A DNA stretch of 64,000 nt, taken from an uncultured Bacteroidales bacterium (lineage in GTDB: Bacteria > Bacteroidota > Bacteroidia > Bacteroidales > F082). Every line of letters begins with the position of its first letter. Within the stretch, counting starts at the first letter, position 1. The translations under genes were made by a program, and so were the position numbers. The notes beneath the pieces are model-generated. The model was given only the letters and a program-made list of their open reading frames with translations, made no database searches and had not been told where the DNA came from. Positions 7,976 to 17,220 of the stretch are shown here, one piece after another. The stretch lies in assembly GCA_937926515.1 (NCBI GenBank), contig CALAZZ010000096.1, positions 1 to 64,000 of the forward strand, in the 5' to 3' direction.

Positions 7976-8003
7976 TAAACCGAGATGAAATTATCCCGGT
8001 TTA
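7976..8003. terminator. Bidirectional hairpin between the kamA-like gene and etfA
   Basis: Arms TAAACCG (7976-7982) and CGGTTTA (7997-8003), with inner GAT/ATC pairing, lie between two convergent genes. On the minus strand the stem is followed by TTTTA, so it fits best as the etfBA terminator. Confidence 0.6.
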
Positions 8004-8018
8004 CTTCAAAAAACTATC

Positions 8019-8987
8019 CTATGATCTTGCCTCCTTCACCGCCTCAATCAGCTCAGGCAGCACCTTGAGGGCATCTCCCACAATACCATAATCGGCAGCT
8101 TCAAATATAGGGGCTTCATGATCTTTATTCACAGCCACAATAACCTTTGAGGAGCTTACACCACCAAGATGTTGTATTGCACCGGAGATGCCGAAAGCAA
8201 AATACAGATTGGGCGCAATGATTTTACCTGTCTGGCCCACATGCTCACTGTGAGGACGCCATCCCTCATCTGAAACCGGACGGGAGCAGGCAGTGCCGGC
8301 ACCGAGTTCTTCAGCCAACGATTCAATCAAATGCCAGTTATCAGGTGACTTCATACCACGACCGCCTGAAACAACAATATCAGCTTCGTTTAAAAGTACT
8401 TTACCCTTCACCTTATTTGTTTCGAGAACCTGCAGTTCGAAATCAGCATCTGTCAATCCGGTATCGAATGGTTCCATGGATACTTTGGTAGCATTTTCAA
8501 CCAAACCAAATGAATTGTATGCCAGTGTAAGTACTTTCTTATCTGTTTTAATGGTTAAATGGGCAATTGCTTTACCGGTAAAAACCATTTTCTTTACCGT
8601 AAATGGATCCGTGCTGAGTGGCAGTCCAACTACAGCTGAAACCAAGCCTGCACTTTGCCTGGCTGCCAATCGTGGTGCAATGGCCTTGCCCAGGTTGTTG
8701 TGAGCAAGTACCACCGTGTCGGCACTCACCTTTTTTGCAGCTGCAGCCAAGGCTTTAGTGATGGCCTTGTTATCCATATTTGAAAAACGTTCATCATCAG
8801 CTACCAAAATTTTGGAAATCCCATATTGACCAAGCTTCTGCAACTCTGCATCTTCCACTTTACCGAGCGAAACAGCAACAGCTTCCTTACCTGCCTGCTT
8901 GGCCAGTTCACTTGCGTAAGATGCCAGTTCAAAACTTAGTTTCTTGAATTTTCCTTCCCAGTTTTCAGTATATATCAATATTGACAT
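8019..8987 (-). CDS. etfA: Electron transfer flavoprotein subunit alpha
   Basis: The 322-residue alpha subunit of the soluble FAD-containing heterodimer that accepts electrons from acyl-CoA or other dehydrogenases. The N-terminal half is the ETF alpha/beta domain. The C-terminal FAD domain is unmistakable: VVSGGRGMKSP, a SRPVSDEGW segment, QTGKIIAPNLYFAFGISGA and VAVNKDHEAPIFEAADYGIVGD. Length is standard. It starts 21 bases after etfB, so the two are an operon, read etfB then etfA. No acyl-CoA dehydrogenase is adjacent, so the redox partner is not visible here. In anaerobes, some EtfAB complexes take part in electron bifurcation; nothing in the window decides this. Confidence 0.95.
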   Translation of the reverse strand: MSILIYTENWEGKFKKLSFELASYASELAKQAGKEAVAVSLGKVEDAELQKLGQYGISKILVADDERFSNMDNKAITKALAAAAKKVSADTVVLAHNNLGKAIAPRLAARQSAGLVSAVVGLPLSTDPFTVKKMVFTGKAIAHLTIKTDKKVLTLAYNSFGLVENATKVSMEPFDTGLTDADFELQVLETNKVKGKVLLNEADIVVSGGRGMKSPDNWHLIESLAEELGAGTACSRPVSDEGWRPHSEHVGQTGKIIAPNLYFAFGISGAIQHLGGVSSSKVIVAVNKDHEAPIFEAADYGIVGDALKVLPELIEAVKEARS

Positions 8988-9008
8988 AGTGTTCAGTGTT
9001 TTAATAAT

Positions 9009-9752
9009 TTACAATGCTTTTGCTTCTTCCTTGAGCAAACGCACCAATTCCTTTACATTATCCTCATCAACCATTTTGCAGGCAGCTTTGGCCGGTGGTA
9101 ACTCAAAAACATCAAAAGAGGTCAGCGCTTCCGTATCAGTTGCAGCAACCACTTCCAGGGGCTTGCTTCGTGCCATCATGATGCCGCGCATTGCCGGAAT
9201 CCGGGGTTCTTTAGCAATCCCTTTTTGTACGATGGCAATCATTGGTGTTTTGCAGACCAGCTTTTGGCTGCCCCCATCAATTTCACGGTTAATCCTAAGG
9301 TTTTCACTGTCGATCTCAATACCTGATACGGCAGATACTGAATTGATATCCAGTAATTCGGCCAGCATCCCACCTACGGCTGATCCATTATAGTCAGATG
9401 CCTCAATTCCCGCCAGGATCAAATCAAAGTCCTTGGCTACCTGCGCGAGCTGCGAGGCCACAAAGAAGGCATCAACAGGTTTGGCATCCACACGTATGGC
9501 TTTGTCAGCTCCAACAGCCAGAGCTTTGCGTAATGTAGGTTCTGTAAGAGCTAAGCCTACATTAGCAACTACTATGGTTTCGATAGCAGCAGCATGGGCC
9601 TCTTTAAGCTCGATGGCACGGGTGAGGGCCAGTTCATCCCATGGGTTGATGATCCACTGCACACCAGCATCATCAAAAGCGGTTTTATCGGCATTGAACT
9701 TGATCTTAGTCGTAGTATCAGGCACATTTCCGATCAATACAAGTATTTTCAT
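9009..9752 (-). CDS. etfB: Electron transfer flavoprotein subunit beta
   Basis: The 247-residue beta subunit of the electron transfer flavoprotein, which pairs with EtfA encoded just downstream. It begins MKILVLIGNVPDTTTKIKF and contains the family block NPWDELALTRAIELKE, the segment DLILAGIEASDYNGSAVGGM and a late MMARSKPLEVV, all typical of bacterial EtfB. A perfect -7 box (TATCTTTG, complement of 9788-9795) lies 36 bases upstream of the ATG, so etfBA has its own promoter although recG lies immediately upstream on the same strand. The product acts in the cytoplasm, shuttling electrons between dehydrogenases and a membrane quinone reductase or ferredoxin system. Confidence 0.95.
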   Translation of the reverse strand: MKILVLIGNVPDTTTKIKFNADKTAFDDAGVQWIINPWDELALTRAIELKEAHAAAIETIVVANVGLALTEPTLRKALAVGADKAIRVDAKPVDAFFVASQLAQVAKDFDLILAGIEASDYNGSAVGGMLAELLDINSVSAVSGIEIDSENLRINREIDGGSQKLVCKTPMIAIVQKGIAKEPRIPAMRGIMMARSKPLEVVAATDTEALTSFDVFELPPAKAACKMVDEDNVKELVRLLKEEAKAL

Positions 9753-9787
9753 ATTTAATATAAATTGATTAACAGAATATGGGTGAG

Positions 9788-9795
9788 CAAAGATA
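9788..9795 (-). promoter_or_regulatory. -7 box of etfBA
   Basis: The minus strand reads TATCTTTG, a perfect match to TAnnTTTG, 36 bases before etfB. No confident -33 TTTG at the usual 19-base spacing. Confidence 0.6.
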
Positions 9796-9822
9796 AGAAC
9801 AAATCAAAAACCCTGTCATGAT

Positions 9823-11925
9823 TTAACCCACCTTACTCCAATCAAATGCAGATTTAAATTGTTTCTTGAGTTGGTTTCTGAGGGCCTGATGCCCGGGTTG
9901 TTGCAAATATGGGTCCACATCCAAAAGTTTTGCTGCAAGATTACGGCAGTGTCGTATTATGACTTCATCTTTGATCAGGTTTCCCAGTTTAAACTCAATC
10001 TGTCCGGACTGTCTCGTACCTTGTGTTTCACCCGGACCGCGCAATTCAAGGTCCACTTCAGCTATTTCAAATCCATCTGTGGTTCTTACCATCGTTTCCA
10101 TACGTTTGCGACCGTCAAGGGTAAGGTTGAAATCGGTGACGAGCAGACAGTACGATTGAGCAGCACCCCTGCCAACGCGTCCCCTTAGCTGATGCAGTTG
10201 AGCCAGTCCGAAACGGTCGGCATGTTCAATAACCATTACAGTAGCATTAGGGATGTCAACTCCAACTTCGATCACAGTAGTAGCTACCATGATATGTGCC
10301 TGTCCCTTAATGAAACGCTGCATTTCCCATTCTTTGTCTTCGGTTTTCATCTGGCCATGAACCTGACATATCTGGTAGTTTGGTAGGGGAAAATCACGTT
10401 CCAGTGCACTAAGTCCTTCATTAAGATTGATCAGATCCAACTTTTCTGATTCATTAATTAATGGGTAAACAATATAGATTTGGCGTCCTTCAGCAATTTG
10501 ACTCTTTAAAAAACTGATCATTTTAAGCCGCTGGCTGTGATAAAGATGTTTTGTAACAATTGACTTTCGACCAGGTGGTAATTCATCAATTCTGGAATTA
10601 TCCAGGTCTCCGTACTGCGTCATAGCCAAAGTACGTGGGATAGGTGTTGCTGTCATGACCAGGATATGAGGAGGGATGCTGCTTTTCTTCCAGAATTTGG
10701 CTCGCTGGGCTACACCAAACCGATGTTGCTCATCAATAATGACCAGGCCCAATCTATTAAAAACGACCGTTTCCTCTATGAGTGCATGTGTGCCGATCAG
10801 AATATTCATCTGGCCATTCTGTAATTCAGCAGCAATTTTTTTTCGTTCTGCTGTTTTGGTGGAACCTGTGAGTAGGGAAACATTGATCTGCATATGTTCA
10901 AGCAATTGGGAAATGGAAGCATAATGTTGTGTAGCCAGAATTTCTGTTGGTGCCATCAATGCAGCCTGAAATCCATTGTCGAGTGCAATCAGCATGCACA
11001 TGAGTGCCACTATGGTTTTGCCGCTTCCGACATCACCCTGGAGCAATCTATTCATTTGACGTCCGGAACCCAAATCTAATCTTATTTCGCGGATAACCCG
11101 TTTTTGTGCATTGGTCAATTCAAATGGCAAATGTTTATGATAGAACTCATTAAAACGATCTCCGACAGTTTTAAAGATATAACCTGGTCTTGTTAGCTCC
11201 CGATTTTTTTTGGTTCCGAGCAATTGGAGCTGAAAAAGAAAATACTCTTCAAATTTGAGTCGCTCAACTGCCTGTTTCATATTCGCTGTATTATCAGGCA
11301 AGTGGATGTTATAATAGGCCTGTGCGCGTGGCATAAGGCTTTGGCTTTGAAGCAAGTTTTCGGGCAAAACTTCAGGAATGATATCCTTGACTTGCACCAG
11401 GAGGGTTTTAACCAGTTTGACCAACTGTTTGGTGCCAAGCCCTTGGTTCTTCATATTTTCAGTAGTCGGGTAAACCCCTTGCAGTGATTCACCCTGACCA
11501 AGTTCATCCAGGTTCAAGGTATCAATATCAGGATGCACAAAGTTGAACTTATTTTGAAAAACAGAGGCTTTTCCAAATAAGAGGTATTTTTTATTTGGGT
11601 CAAACTTGTCTTTGATCCATCTTAGGCCCTTGAACCATACCAGCCCAATGGTACCTGTAGCGTCAGTGAAATCTGCTGTGATACGTGTGGTTCTGGCACC
11701 ACCGTGCGATCGCATATTGGATATCTTACCAATAAGTTGGTAATAGGTGTTATCATTATTGATCTCAGCTATTTTAAAAATACGACTTTTGTCAATATAC
11801 CTGAAAGGAAAATAGTTTAGCAGATCTTCGAAAGTGTGAATACCGGCTTCCTTGTTCAGCATAGCTGCGCGTTTCGGCCCCACGCCTTTCAGAAACTCAA
11901 TTTTATTTGATAGGATATTTTGCAC
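9823..11925 (-). CDS. recG: ATP-dependent DNA helicase RecG
   Basis: A 700-residue superfamily 2 helicase that remodels stalled replication forks and Holliday junctions. The N-terminus has the helix-hairpin-like FLKGVGPKRAAMLNKEAGI and the wedge/OB domain that binds branched DNA. The helicase core starts near residue 300 with Walker A QGDVGSGKT, then motif II IIDEQHRFGV and motif III TATPIPRTLA. The C-terminus has the RecG-specific QLHQLRGRVGRGAAQSYC. Length matches the family (about 690-700). The start at 11925 gives the expected N-terminus. The upstream box is poor (TATCTTAG, complement of 11944-11951), and a strong terminator separates it from gldN. etfBA follows from a separate promoter. 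Confidence 0.97.
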   Translation of the reverse strand: MQNILSNKIEFLKGVGPKRAAMLNKEAGIHTFEDLLNYFPFRYIDKSRIFKIAEINNDNTYYQLIGKISNMRSHGGARTTRITADFTDATGTIGLVWFKGLRWIKDKFDPNKKYLLFGKASVFQNKFNFVHPDIDTLNLDELGQGESLQGVYPTTENMKNQGLGTKQLVKLVKTLLVQVKDIIPEVLPENLLQSQSLMPRAQAYYNIHLPDNTANMKQAVERLKFEEYFLFQLQLLGTKKNRELTRPGYIFKTVGDRFNEFYHKHLPFELTNAQKRVIREIRLDLGSGRQMNRLLQGDVGSGKTIVALMCMLIALDNGFQAALMAPTEILATQHYASISQLLEHMQINVSLLTGSTKTAERKKIAAELQNGQMNILIGTHALIEETVVFNRLGLVIIDEQHRFGVAQRAKFWKKSSIPPHILVMTATPIPRTLAMTQYGDLDNSRIDELPPGRKSIVTKHLYHSQRLKMISFLKSQIAEGRQIYIVYPLINESEKLDLINLNEGLSALERDFPLPNYQICQVHGQMKTEDKEWEMQRFIKGQAHIMVATTVIEVGVDIPNATVMVIEHADRFGLAQLHQLRGRVGRGAAQSYCLLVTDFNLTLDGRKRMETMVRTTDGFEIAEVDLELRGPGETQGTRQSGQIEFKLGNLIKDEVIIRHCRNLAAKLLDVDPYLQQPGHQALRNQLKKQFKSAFDWSKVG

Positions 11926-11984
11926 GGTTTCGCTTAGTGGTAGCTAAGATAAGAATGAGTTGAGACATGATACGCATTCCGTAT

Positions 11985-12016
11985 AAAAAAAACACCACCT
12001 GTATTTGAGGTGGTGC
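11985..12016 (-). terminator. Rho-independent terminator of the T9SS operon
   Basis: Arms CACCACCT (11993-12000) and AGGTGGTG (12008-12015) form a perfect eight-pair stem. On the minus strand it is followed by eight Ts. It lies 27 bases after the gldN stop and closes the porP-gldKLMN unit. Confidence 0.9.
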
Positions 12017-12042
12017 TTCTTCAATTTCTAATTTCTTTAGGG

Positions 12043-12900
12043 TTAATACTCCCAAAGGTCATGCTCAAAGTTAAACAGTTCATTTTTTACCCGTTCTGAT
12101 TCCAAAAGTGCATCCACACCTGTGGCATAATCACTGATTGAGCGGTCAAAAACATTTTCTTCTTTATAGACATAACTATCAAATAGTCGTTTCCAGAATA
12201 CTTCATCATAGCTCCGTCTTTCAGCTGAATTGGTTCTGTTGAATACAGGGGCTCTGGCCAGGGTATTTCTGGACTGTTCGTATGAGACCCAGAACAGAGG
12301 CTGGGGAAATTCCTGACCATCACGTTCAACCATCATAACCGGGCAGAATGCAATGATACGTACCATCATTTGTGAACGCTGTTTATCAAAATACCAATCT
12401 TCTTTAATTCTAAGCCTCATCACACGTGTTGGATCGAAAGTATATCGGATAATCGTATCATATTCCTCACCTGTATCAAGGCGTTGAAGTGTTTCAATAC
12501 GCTCATATTCAACCTGATCAAGTATTTCCTGATAGGTCATGGGTATCAGTAACTCATCGGTGGCCGATATTTGATATGCTGTGAATTCATTGGCCTTAAG
12601 CCCATCCATTAAAACATTGATGAAACTGCGCCATGTGTTGTGTGATTCAACCGGAAAATAGAAGGGTTGGTTCATTTTTTGACGAAAGTCAATCTCTCGC
12701 CATATTCTTTTTGACCACATCACATCTGACCTCCTGATTGGCGGAAATGGGATAGGTTCCTTGTCGAGGATTCCGTCATCGGCGAATAATCCATCCGCGA
12801 CAGGACGATCAAAGATCTGGGCTGTAGCTTCATTGTCAGTAGGCAAGAACAATCCAATTGCAAATGCCAGGATGATTATTTTTTTCATATTACTCATCAT
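12043..12900 (-). CDS. gldN: Type IX secretion / gliding protein GldN (PorN)
   Basis: A 285-residue periplasmic protein of the GldN/PorN family, which binds the lipoprotein GldK to form the large periplasmic ring of the type IX secretion system. It has a signal peptide (hydrophobic stretch in MKKIIILAFAIGLFL) and family blocks such as KRIWREIDFRQKMNQPF, IRYTFDPTRVMRLRIKEDW and MVRIIAFCPV. It follows gldM by six bases and is the last gene before a strong terminator, the same order as porPKLMN in Porphyromonas gingivalis. The start could be any of three ATGs (12900, 12897 or 12888); the last gives the neatest signal peptide. Confidence 0.95.
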   Translation of the reverse strand: MMSNMKKIIILAFAIGLFLPTDNEATAQIFDRPVADGLFADDGILDKEPIPFPPIRRSDVMWSKRIWREIDFRQKMNQPFYFPVESHNTWRSFINVLMDGLKANEFTAYQISATDELLIPMTYQEILDQVEYERIETLQRLDTGEEYDTIIRYTFDPTRVMRLRIKEDWYFDKQRSQMMVRIIAFCPVMMVERDGQEFPQPLFWVSYEQSRNTLARAPVFNRTNSAERRSYDEVFWKRLFDSYVYKEENVFDRSISDYATGVDALLESERVKNELFNFEHDLWEY

Positions 12901-12906
12901 ATTGTT

Positions 12907-14574
12907 CTAATTGATTTCAAGGTTTACAGGATTCAGCTGGCGAACAACGCCTCCCGGTCCTACAGCCCTGATATTTTCAAAATAAATGCGCTGACCTCGG
13001 CGCGCATTGCGTATTTCGTTCAGTACGGCTTCGCTGAACCTATTTCCTGTAACTGTTCCAAGCGGAATAACGTCACCGCCTCTGAATGTAGTTACAACGT
13101 AGGATTGAATGGAAAAATTATATCCTTCAAAGTCAAAATCTTCCATAACAGGAACAATACCTCCTGCCGCAAGCAGGATGTTACGGTCAATGCGTCCATC
13201 TGTCATATTGGCAATACGAGCGATGGGAGCGGGCACACGCCTGATCCTGAAATCGGCAGCTCCAAGCTCGATGGTACGGCCATCAACTAAGGCTGAAGCC
13301 GAAATGGTTGTTGTACGTGCAGTTTCAGGCACTTCGACCTCCCAGGTGCCATCGGGGGCACGTGTGATGGTACCCTCGGTAATGGTTGGCCGAATATCTT
13401 CAAGTGCGATACCGGGTGCCGACATTCCAATCGGATTTTTAACGCCTGCATAAAGGATGTTCATGCGCAATGGTGCCACCGTAAGGGCCGGAGGTGCAAC
13501 AACATACTCGGATGCAAAATGATATTCTTCATGTGCTTGGGTAGCGGGATTATACATTTCGATTACACCTGCGTAACGTTGAACACCTGGTGAAGTACCC
13601 GGAAATTGTAGTTTAATGATCCCATCCTGACTGGTAAATGTTTGTGCACTCGATCTGTTTGCAGCTGTTATTCGGTCTGCACCGCGCAATACCCTTGCTT
13701 CAGATTGAATTTTACTGTCGTAGGCAGCAACTAGGACTTCTGCTTCATATTGCTGGCCGGTCATGATATAGTTTGATACCGGGATCACTTTTGCATCAAT
13801 TTCATCAAATTTAAAATCAGCCTCGGTGATGTTGGCATAAAGTCTGTTAATAGCGTCAAATTCAGTGGTTTGTACTTCTCCTATAATCTTGTTTAGAATG
13901 GTGACGGTAGCAGCCAGAATGGTATGATAAAAATTATATTGCTGCCAGTCCTGGGGTGTTCCGGTGGCATCTCTGTATCCGCCTTCCCGATCAGTCAAAA
14001 GTCCTATTTTATCGGAAAACTGATGGCCAATTATATCCAGAATAAACTCACGGTAATCATTCATTTTTTCAGACAACTCGTAAGCTTTACCGTTTTTATT
14101 CTGCCCAATCATAAAATTTGTAGGCACATCAAACTTATCCCGGGTAGGAACGCTTGGAAGATCCAAAATTGGTGTTTCCTTCAATACACCAGCATTGAAA
14201 GGGTCAGCAACATATTCCATATTATAGAACAATTCAAGGGTTTCCTCCCTTGATTTTTTTTCAGAAATGCTAATAAGTTCCAGTTTCAGTTCTTCAATAT
14301 AGGAGATCAATTCGTGTGATCGTGTTCTGATCTCCTGCGCACGTTCCCAATACTCACCAACCTTTTCAGGTTGAATATTATGCTGTGCTTCAAACTGTGC
14401 ATAGGCTCCTGAAATTTTGGTCGCGAAGTTCTGGTTGGTGTTAACCATACTGTCATTCACAACCATGAAAGCATCTAGAATATCCTTGGAAACATTCAGC
14501 GCCAACAAGGCAGTAAGCACCAGGTAAAGCATGCCAATCATCTTTTGCCTTGGGGTTTCTTTGTATCCGGCCAT
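12907..14574 (-). CDS. gldM: Type IX secretion / gliding motor protein GldM (PorM)
   Basis: A 555-residue inner-membrane protein with a single N-terminal transmembrane helix (about 11-30, IGMLYLVLTALLALNVSKD) and a long periplasmic part. In the family this part folds into four domains that form a dimeric shaft linking the GldL motor to the GldK-GldN ring. The N-terminal sequence MAGYKETPRQKMIGMLYLVLTALLALN is the family signature (only part needed here). Length is slightly above the ~510-520 of well-studied homologues. It works with GldL as the proton-driven motor that powers secretion. It follows gldL by 53 bases and precedes gldN by six, in one operon. Confidence 0.96.
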   Translation of the reverse strand: MAGYKETPRQKMIGMLYLVLTALLALNVSKDILDAFMVVNDSMVNTNQNFATKISGAYAQFEAQHNIQPEKVGEYWERAQEIRTRSHELISYIEELKLELISISEKKSREETLELFYNMEYVADPFNAGVLKETPILDLPSVPTRDKFDVPTNFMIGQNKNGKAYELSEKMNDYREFILDIIGHQFSDKIGLLTDREGGYRDATGTPQDWQQYNFYHTILAATVTILNKIIGEVQTTEFDAINRLYANITEADFKFDEIDAKVIPVSNYIMTGQQYEAEVLVAAYDSKIQSEARVLRGADRITAANRSSAQTFTSQDGIIKLQFPGTSPGVQRYAGVIEMYNPATQAHEEYHFASEYVVAPPALTVAPLRMNILYAGVKNPIGMSAPGIALEDIRPTITEGTITRAPDGTWEVEVPETARTTTISASALVDGRTIELGAADFRIRRVPAPIARIANMTDGRIDRNILLAAGGIVPVMEDFDFEGYNFSIQSYVVTTFRGGDVIPLGTVTGNRFSEAVLNEIRNARRGQRIYFENIRAVGPGGVVRQLNPVNLEIN

Positions 14575-14627
14575 TTATATTATGTCTTAAAAATTAATTA
14601 GCGTTTCGGTGTCATTAAGTTGTCGAA

Positions 14628-15659
14628 TCATGAATTGATATTCATGGCAGTAAGCATATTGCCATAAACTTTATTCAATGCACTCATTCTGTTCGAAAGT
14701 GCAGTTAGTTGCTCATTGAACTGAACTGTATTTTCAGATGATTGATTAATTTGTTCAAGGTATTCGGTGAGGGTGAGTTGCAATTTTTCTGCTGCATCCA
14801 CGGCTTTCTGCGAGCCATTCAACTGAATTTCATAAACGGCATTTAACGCTGAAAGATTTTCCGAAATTTTACGCAGTTGCAGATTATAGGCATCACCATC
14901 TACAGCTGAAAAATCGAGCGCTTCAACTGATTTAACAAGTATGTCTGCTGATTTGGCATAGCTGTCGGCAAGGCTTTGGGCTGATTCAGTGGCTGCTTTG
15001 ACAGTTCCGGCAAAATCTTCTGTGGTTCGCATATCTGTTTTTAAAATATCAGCGGCCTGTGTGTAAGCTGTTCCCAGTTTTACTGCACCCTCAGATGCTG
15101 ATCTCATATTTTGCAGATATTCTTCCGATACATTGACATCCTCCTCCATCACATTTGAAGCTTTCTTGTAGCTGTCAGCTAGTTCACTTGCAGCGGTTGA
15201 AGCTGTTTTTACAGAGGTAACATATTCATTGGTAGCAATGGAAGCATCAGATAATTCGCTCATTCTGGAAGCACTATCACTTAGTTTTTGCATGCCCGCA
15301 CTTAATCGTTCCAGTGTTTCGGCATCGATGTTCGCCTCCTTGAACATATCATCAAGTTGCTGTGTAGGGGTTTTCCTGGAATTAAGTTCTTTCTGAACCC
15401 GGCCGGAATCACCATCATACATGCCAGCAAGTTCTGGATACACAAGACTCCAGTCTGGTTCAACATGAGGAGGTTCAAAAGCTGAAAAGAAAAATATTAG
15501 TGCTTCGGTGGTGAGTCCTATGATCAGCATCTCATTGGCGAATTGGTAATGGTTGATCTTGAAAAGAGCCCCCATGATTACAATAGCTGCTCCTATACCA
15601 TATAGCTTGGACATGAAATTCTTATATCCTTTGCTTCTAACAAGTTTGCTTAATCCCAT
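14628..15659 (-). CDS. gldL: Type IX secretion / gliding motor protein GldL (PorL) with 35-residue repeats
   Basis: A 343-residue inner-membrane protein with two transmembrane helices (about 20-36 and 44-60) and a long cytoplasmic tail. With GldM it forms the proton-conducting motor; acidic residues Glu43 and Glu52 lie in or beside the second helix, where the family has its functional glutamate. The tail is longer than in Flavobacterium GldL (about 215 residues) and contains three exact-length 35-residue repeats (143-177, 178-212, 213-247), each with the pattern ExxxxxVKxAxxxAxxLADSYxKxAxIL. A weaker related pair occurs near the C-terminus. The tail should be helical, perhaps coiled coil. It sits between gldK and gldM in the core operon. 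Confidence 0.95.
   Translation of the reverse strand: MGLSKLVRSKGYKNFMSKLYGIGAAIVIMGALFKINHYQFANEMLIIGLTTEALIFFFSAFEPPHVEPDWSLVYPELAGMYDGDSGRVQKELNSRKTPTQQLDDMFKEANIDAETLERLSAGMQKLSDSASRMSELSDASIATNEYVTSVKTASTAASELADSYKKASNVMEEDVNVSEEYLQNMRSASEGAVKLGTAYTQAADILKTDMRTTEDFAGTVKAATESAQSLADSYAKSADILVKSVEALDFSAVDGDAYNLQLRKISENLSALNAVYEIQLNGSQKAVDAAEKLQLTLTEYLEQINQSSENTVQFNEQLTALSNRMSALNKVYGNMLTAMNINS
14919..15233 (-). repeat. Three 35-codon repeats inside gldL
   Basis: Residues 143-177, 178-212 and 213-247 of GldL align without gaps. Each unit has an aromatic residue at position 4, Ala at 11, Ala at 15, Leu at 18 and Tyr at 22, except for conservative changes. The DNA copies have diverged, so the repeats are old. 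Confidence 0.8.
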
Positions 15660-15713
15660 TTTGATTTAAGATTTATTTAATGATTGAAATATATGCCTGA
15701 TATTGTGAATATT

Positions 15714-17084
15714 CTACCTGTAAACCCTTGATGCTTTTCTTGGGTTATCACCTTTGTTACGGCCAAGGAAGGGCTGTACATTGCGAAAACCGATATAGCT
15801 TTTGGCTGTATCCTGATACTCATAAGCTCTTGTGGTTACCTGCAAATAATAAGCAATGTCTTTCCATGATCCTCCACGTACCACTTTACGTTTCATTGAA
15901 GGTGGATCATTTTCTTTGGCGTTGTAGGTATAATTGGGATTCATGTCCCATGTAAAGTTATATGAAGCCGGGTCAAATGCACTATTGGTCCACTCTGCCA
16001 CATTACCTGCCATATCATACAAGCCAAAGTCATTTGGAGGATAATGTCCGCAAATCACTGTGGTTAATCCACCATCAGCTATATAATTACCACGCAGCGG
16101 TTTGAAATTAGCAAGGAAGCATCCTTTTTCATTGCGCGTATATGGTCCGCCCCAGGGGTAAGGGTTGAGCTCATAACCGGCTCTTGCAGCCCATTCCCAT
16201 TCGGCTTCGGTAGGCAAGCGGAACTCAGCAACAGAAACTTCTCCTTTACGGCCACTCAGGTAATTGTTTAATAGCTCGGTACGCCACACAGAAAAGGCAC
16301 GTGCCTGGCTCCAATTCACTCCAACAACCGGATAATTGTCATAGGCAGGATGCCAAAAATATTTCTCGGTAAGTGGGTCATTGAAAGAGTATGTATAGTC
16401 ATGTATCCATGCCAGGGTGTCGGGATAGACATTGATCATTTCCTTTCGCACATATACTGAACGGTCTCGCAGTCCCTGTGGCCTGTTAGCAAGGCCGGCA
16501 TTGCGAAAGTCGGCATCTTGAGTGAAGTCTTTTCTGGCAGCGGCATGCAGGTCAACCCAATAATACTCATACATGAGTTTACGGGTATCAATTTCCTTTC
16601 GGCGGAAATAGCGCTCATGCTCAGGCAGGTACATATCTTCTAATGCGTCACGTATATCTTGATCGCGACTATTCCAATCAATCTTGGTTTTCCAGTTTAG
16701 GAATGGTGGGTCATAGATCTCACCGGTACGTCTGTTTTCTTCGATGAGGTATTCATCCGGTCTGATCTCTCCGAGTATGGTTCGGGCAATGGAATCCCTC
16801 ACCCAATGTACAAACTGTCTGTATTTGTTGTTGGTTATCTCGGTTTCGTCCATAAAAAATGCTGAAACCGAAATAGTTCTTACTTCGTGCAAATGCCCGG
16901 AGATGATATCTTCACCGCCGGCACCCATGTTATAACTGCCCTGTGGAATGAAAACCATACCGTATGGGTCGGGTTGATAGAATGGTTTCGATTTTTTGCG
17001 GACACCTACCAATTCTCCTTGATTTGATTGGCCACAACTAGAAACGATAAATGCAGCAAGTGCAAACAACAAAATATTTCTCAT
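15714..17084 (-). CDS. gldK: Type IX secretion / gliding lipoprotein GldK (PorK)
   Basis: A 456-residue outer-membrane-anchored periplasmic lipoprotein. The signal peptide ends in the lipobox VSSC, so Cys17 should be lipidated. The rest is the formylglycine-generating-enzyme (SUMF1) fold: VFIPQGSYNMGAGGEDI, FFMDETEITNNKYRQFV, the VGVNWSQARAFSVWR block, RLPTEAEWEWAARAG and the VVRGGSWKD end. In this family the fold is structural, forming a ring with GldN. I prefer the ATG at 17084 to an upstream in-frame TTG at 17108 because it gives a clean lipoprotein signal. A perfect -7 box (17164-17171) lies 80 bases upstream, so gldKLMN can be transcribed independently of porP. Confidence 0.96.
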   Translation of the reverse strand: MRNILLFALAAFIVSSCGQSNQGELVGVRKKSKPFYQPDPYGMVFIPQGSYNMGAGGEDIISGHLHEVRTISVSAFFMDETEITNNKYRQFVHWVRDSIARTILGEIRPDEYLIEENRRTGEIYDPPFLNWKTKIDWNSRDQDIRDALEDMYLPEHERYFRRKEIDTRKLMYEYYWVDLHAAARKDFTQDADFRNAGLANRPQGLRDRSVYVRKEMINVYPDTLAWIHDYTYSFNDPLTEKYFWHPAYDNYPVVGVNWSQARAFSVWRTELLNNYLSGRKGEVSVAEFRLPTEAEWEWAARAGYELNPYPWGGPYTRNEKGCFLANFKPLRGNYIADGGLTTVICGHYPPNDFGLYDMAGNVAEWTNSAFDPASYNFTWDMNPNYTYNAKENDPPSMKRKVVRGGSWKDIAYYLQVTTRAYEYQDTAKSYIGFRNVQPFLGRNKGDNPRKASRVYR

Positions 17085-17163
17085 GTTTTCTAAACGAATT
17101 GCTTTCAATTTAATATGCTTTTGGTTACATATTTTTTTCGCTCTAACTTGGTTTTGCAGCGGT

Positions 17164-17171
17164 CAAAAGTA
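17164..17171 (-). promoter_or_regulatory. -7 box of gldKLMN
   Basis: The minus strand reads TACTTTTG, a perfect consensus box, in the spacer between porP and gldK. It suggests an internal promoter for gldKLMN. No clear -33 box. Confidence 0.6.
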
Positions 17172-17220
17172 GAAAAAATATGTATTGATTCATGATTTTT
17201 GAAATTTTTGATACCAAACA

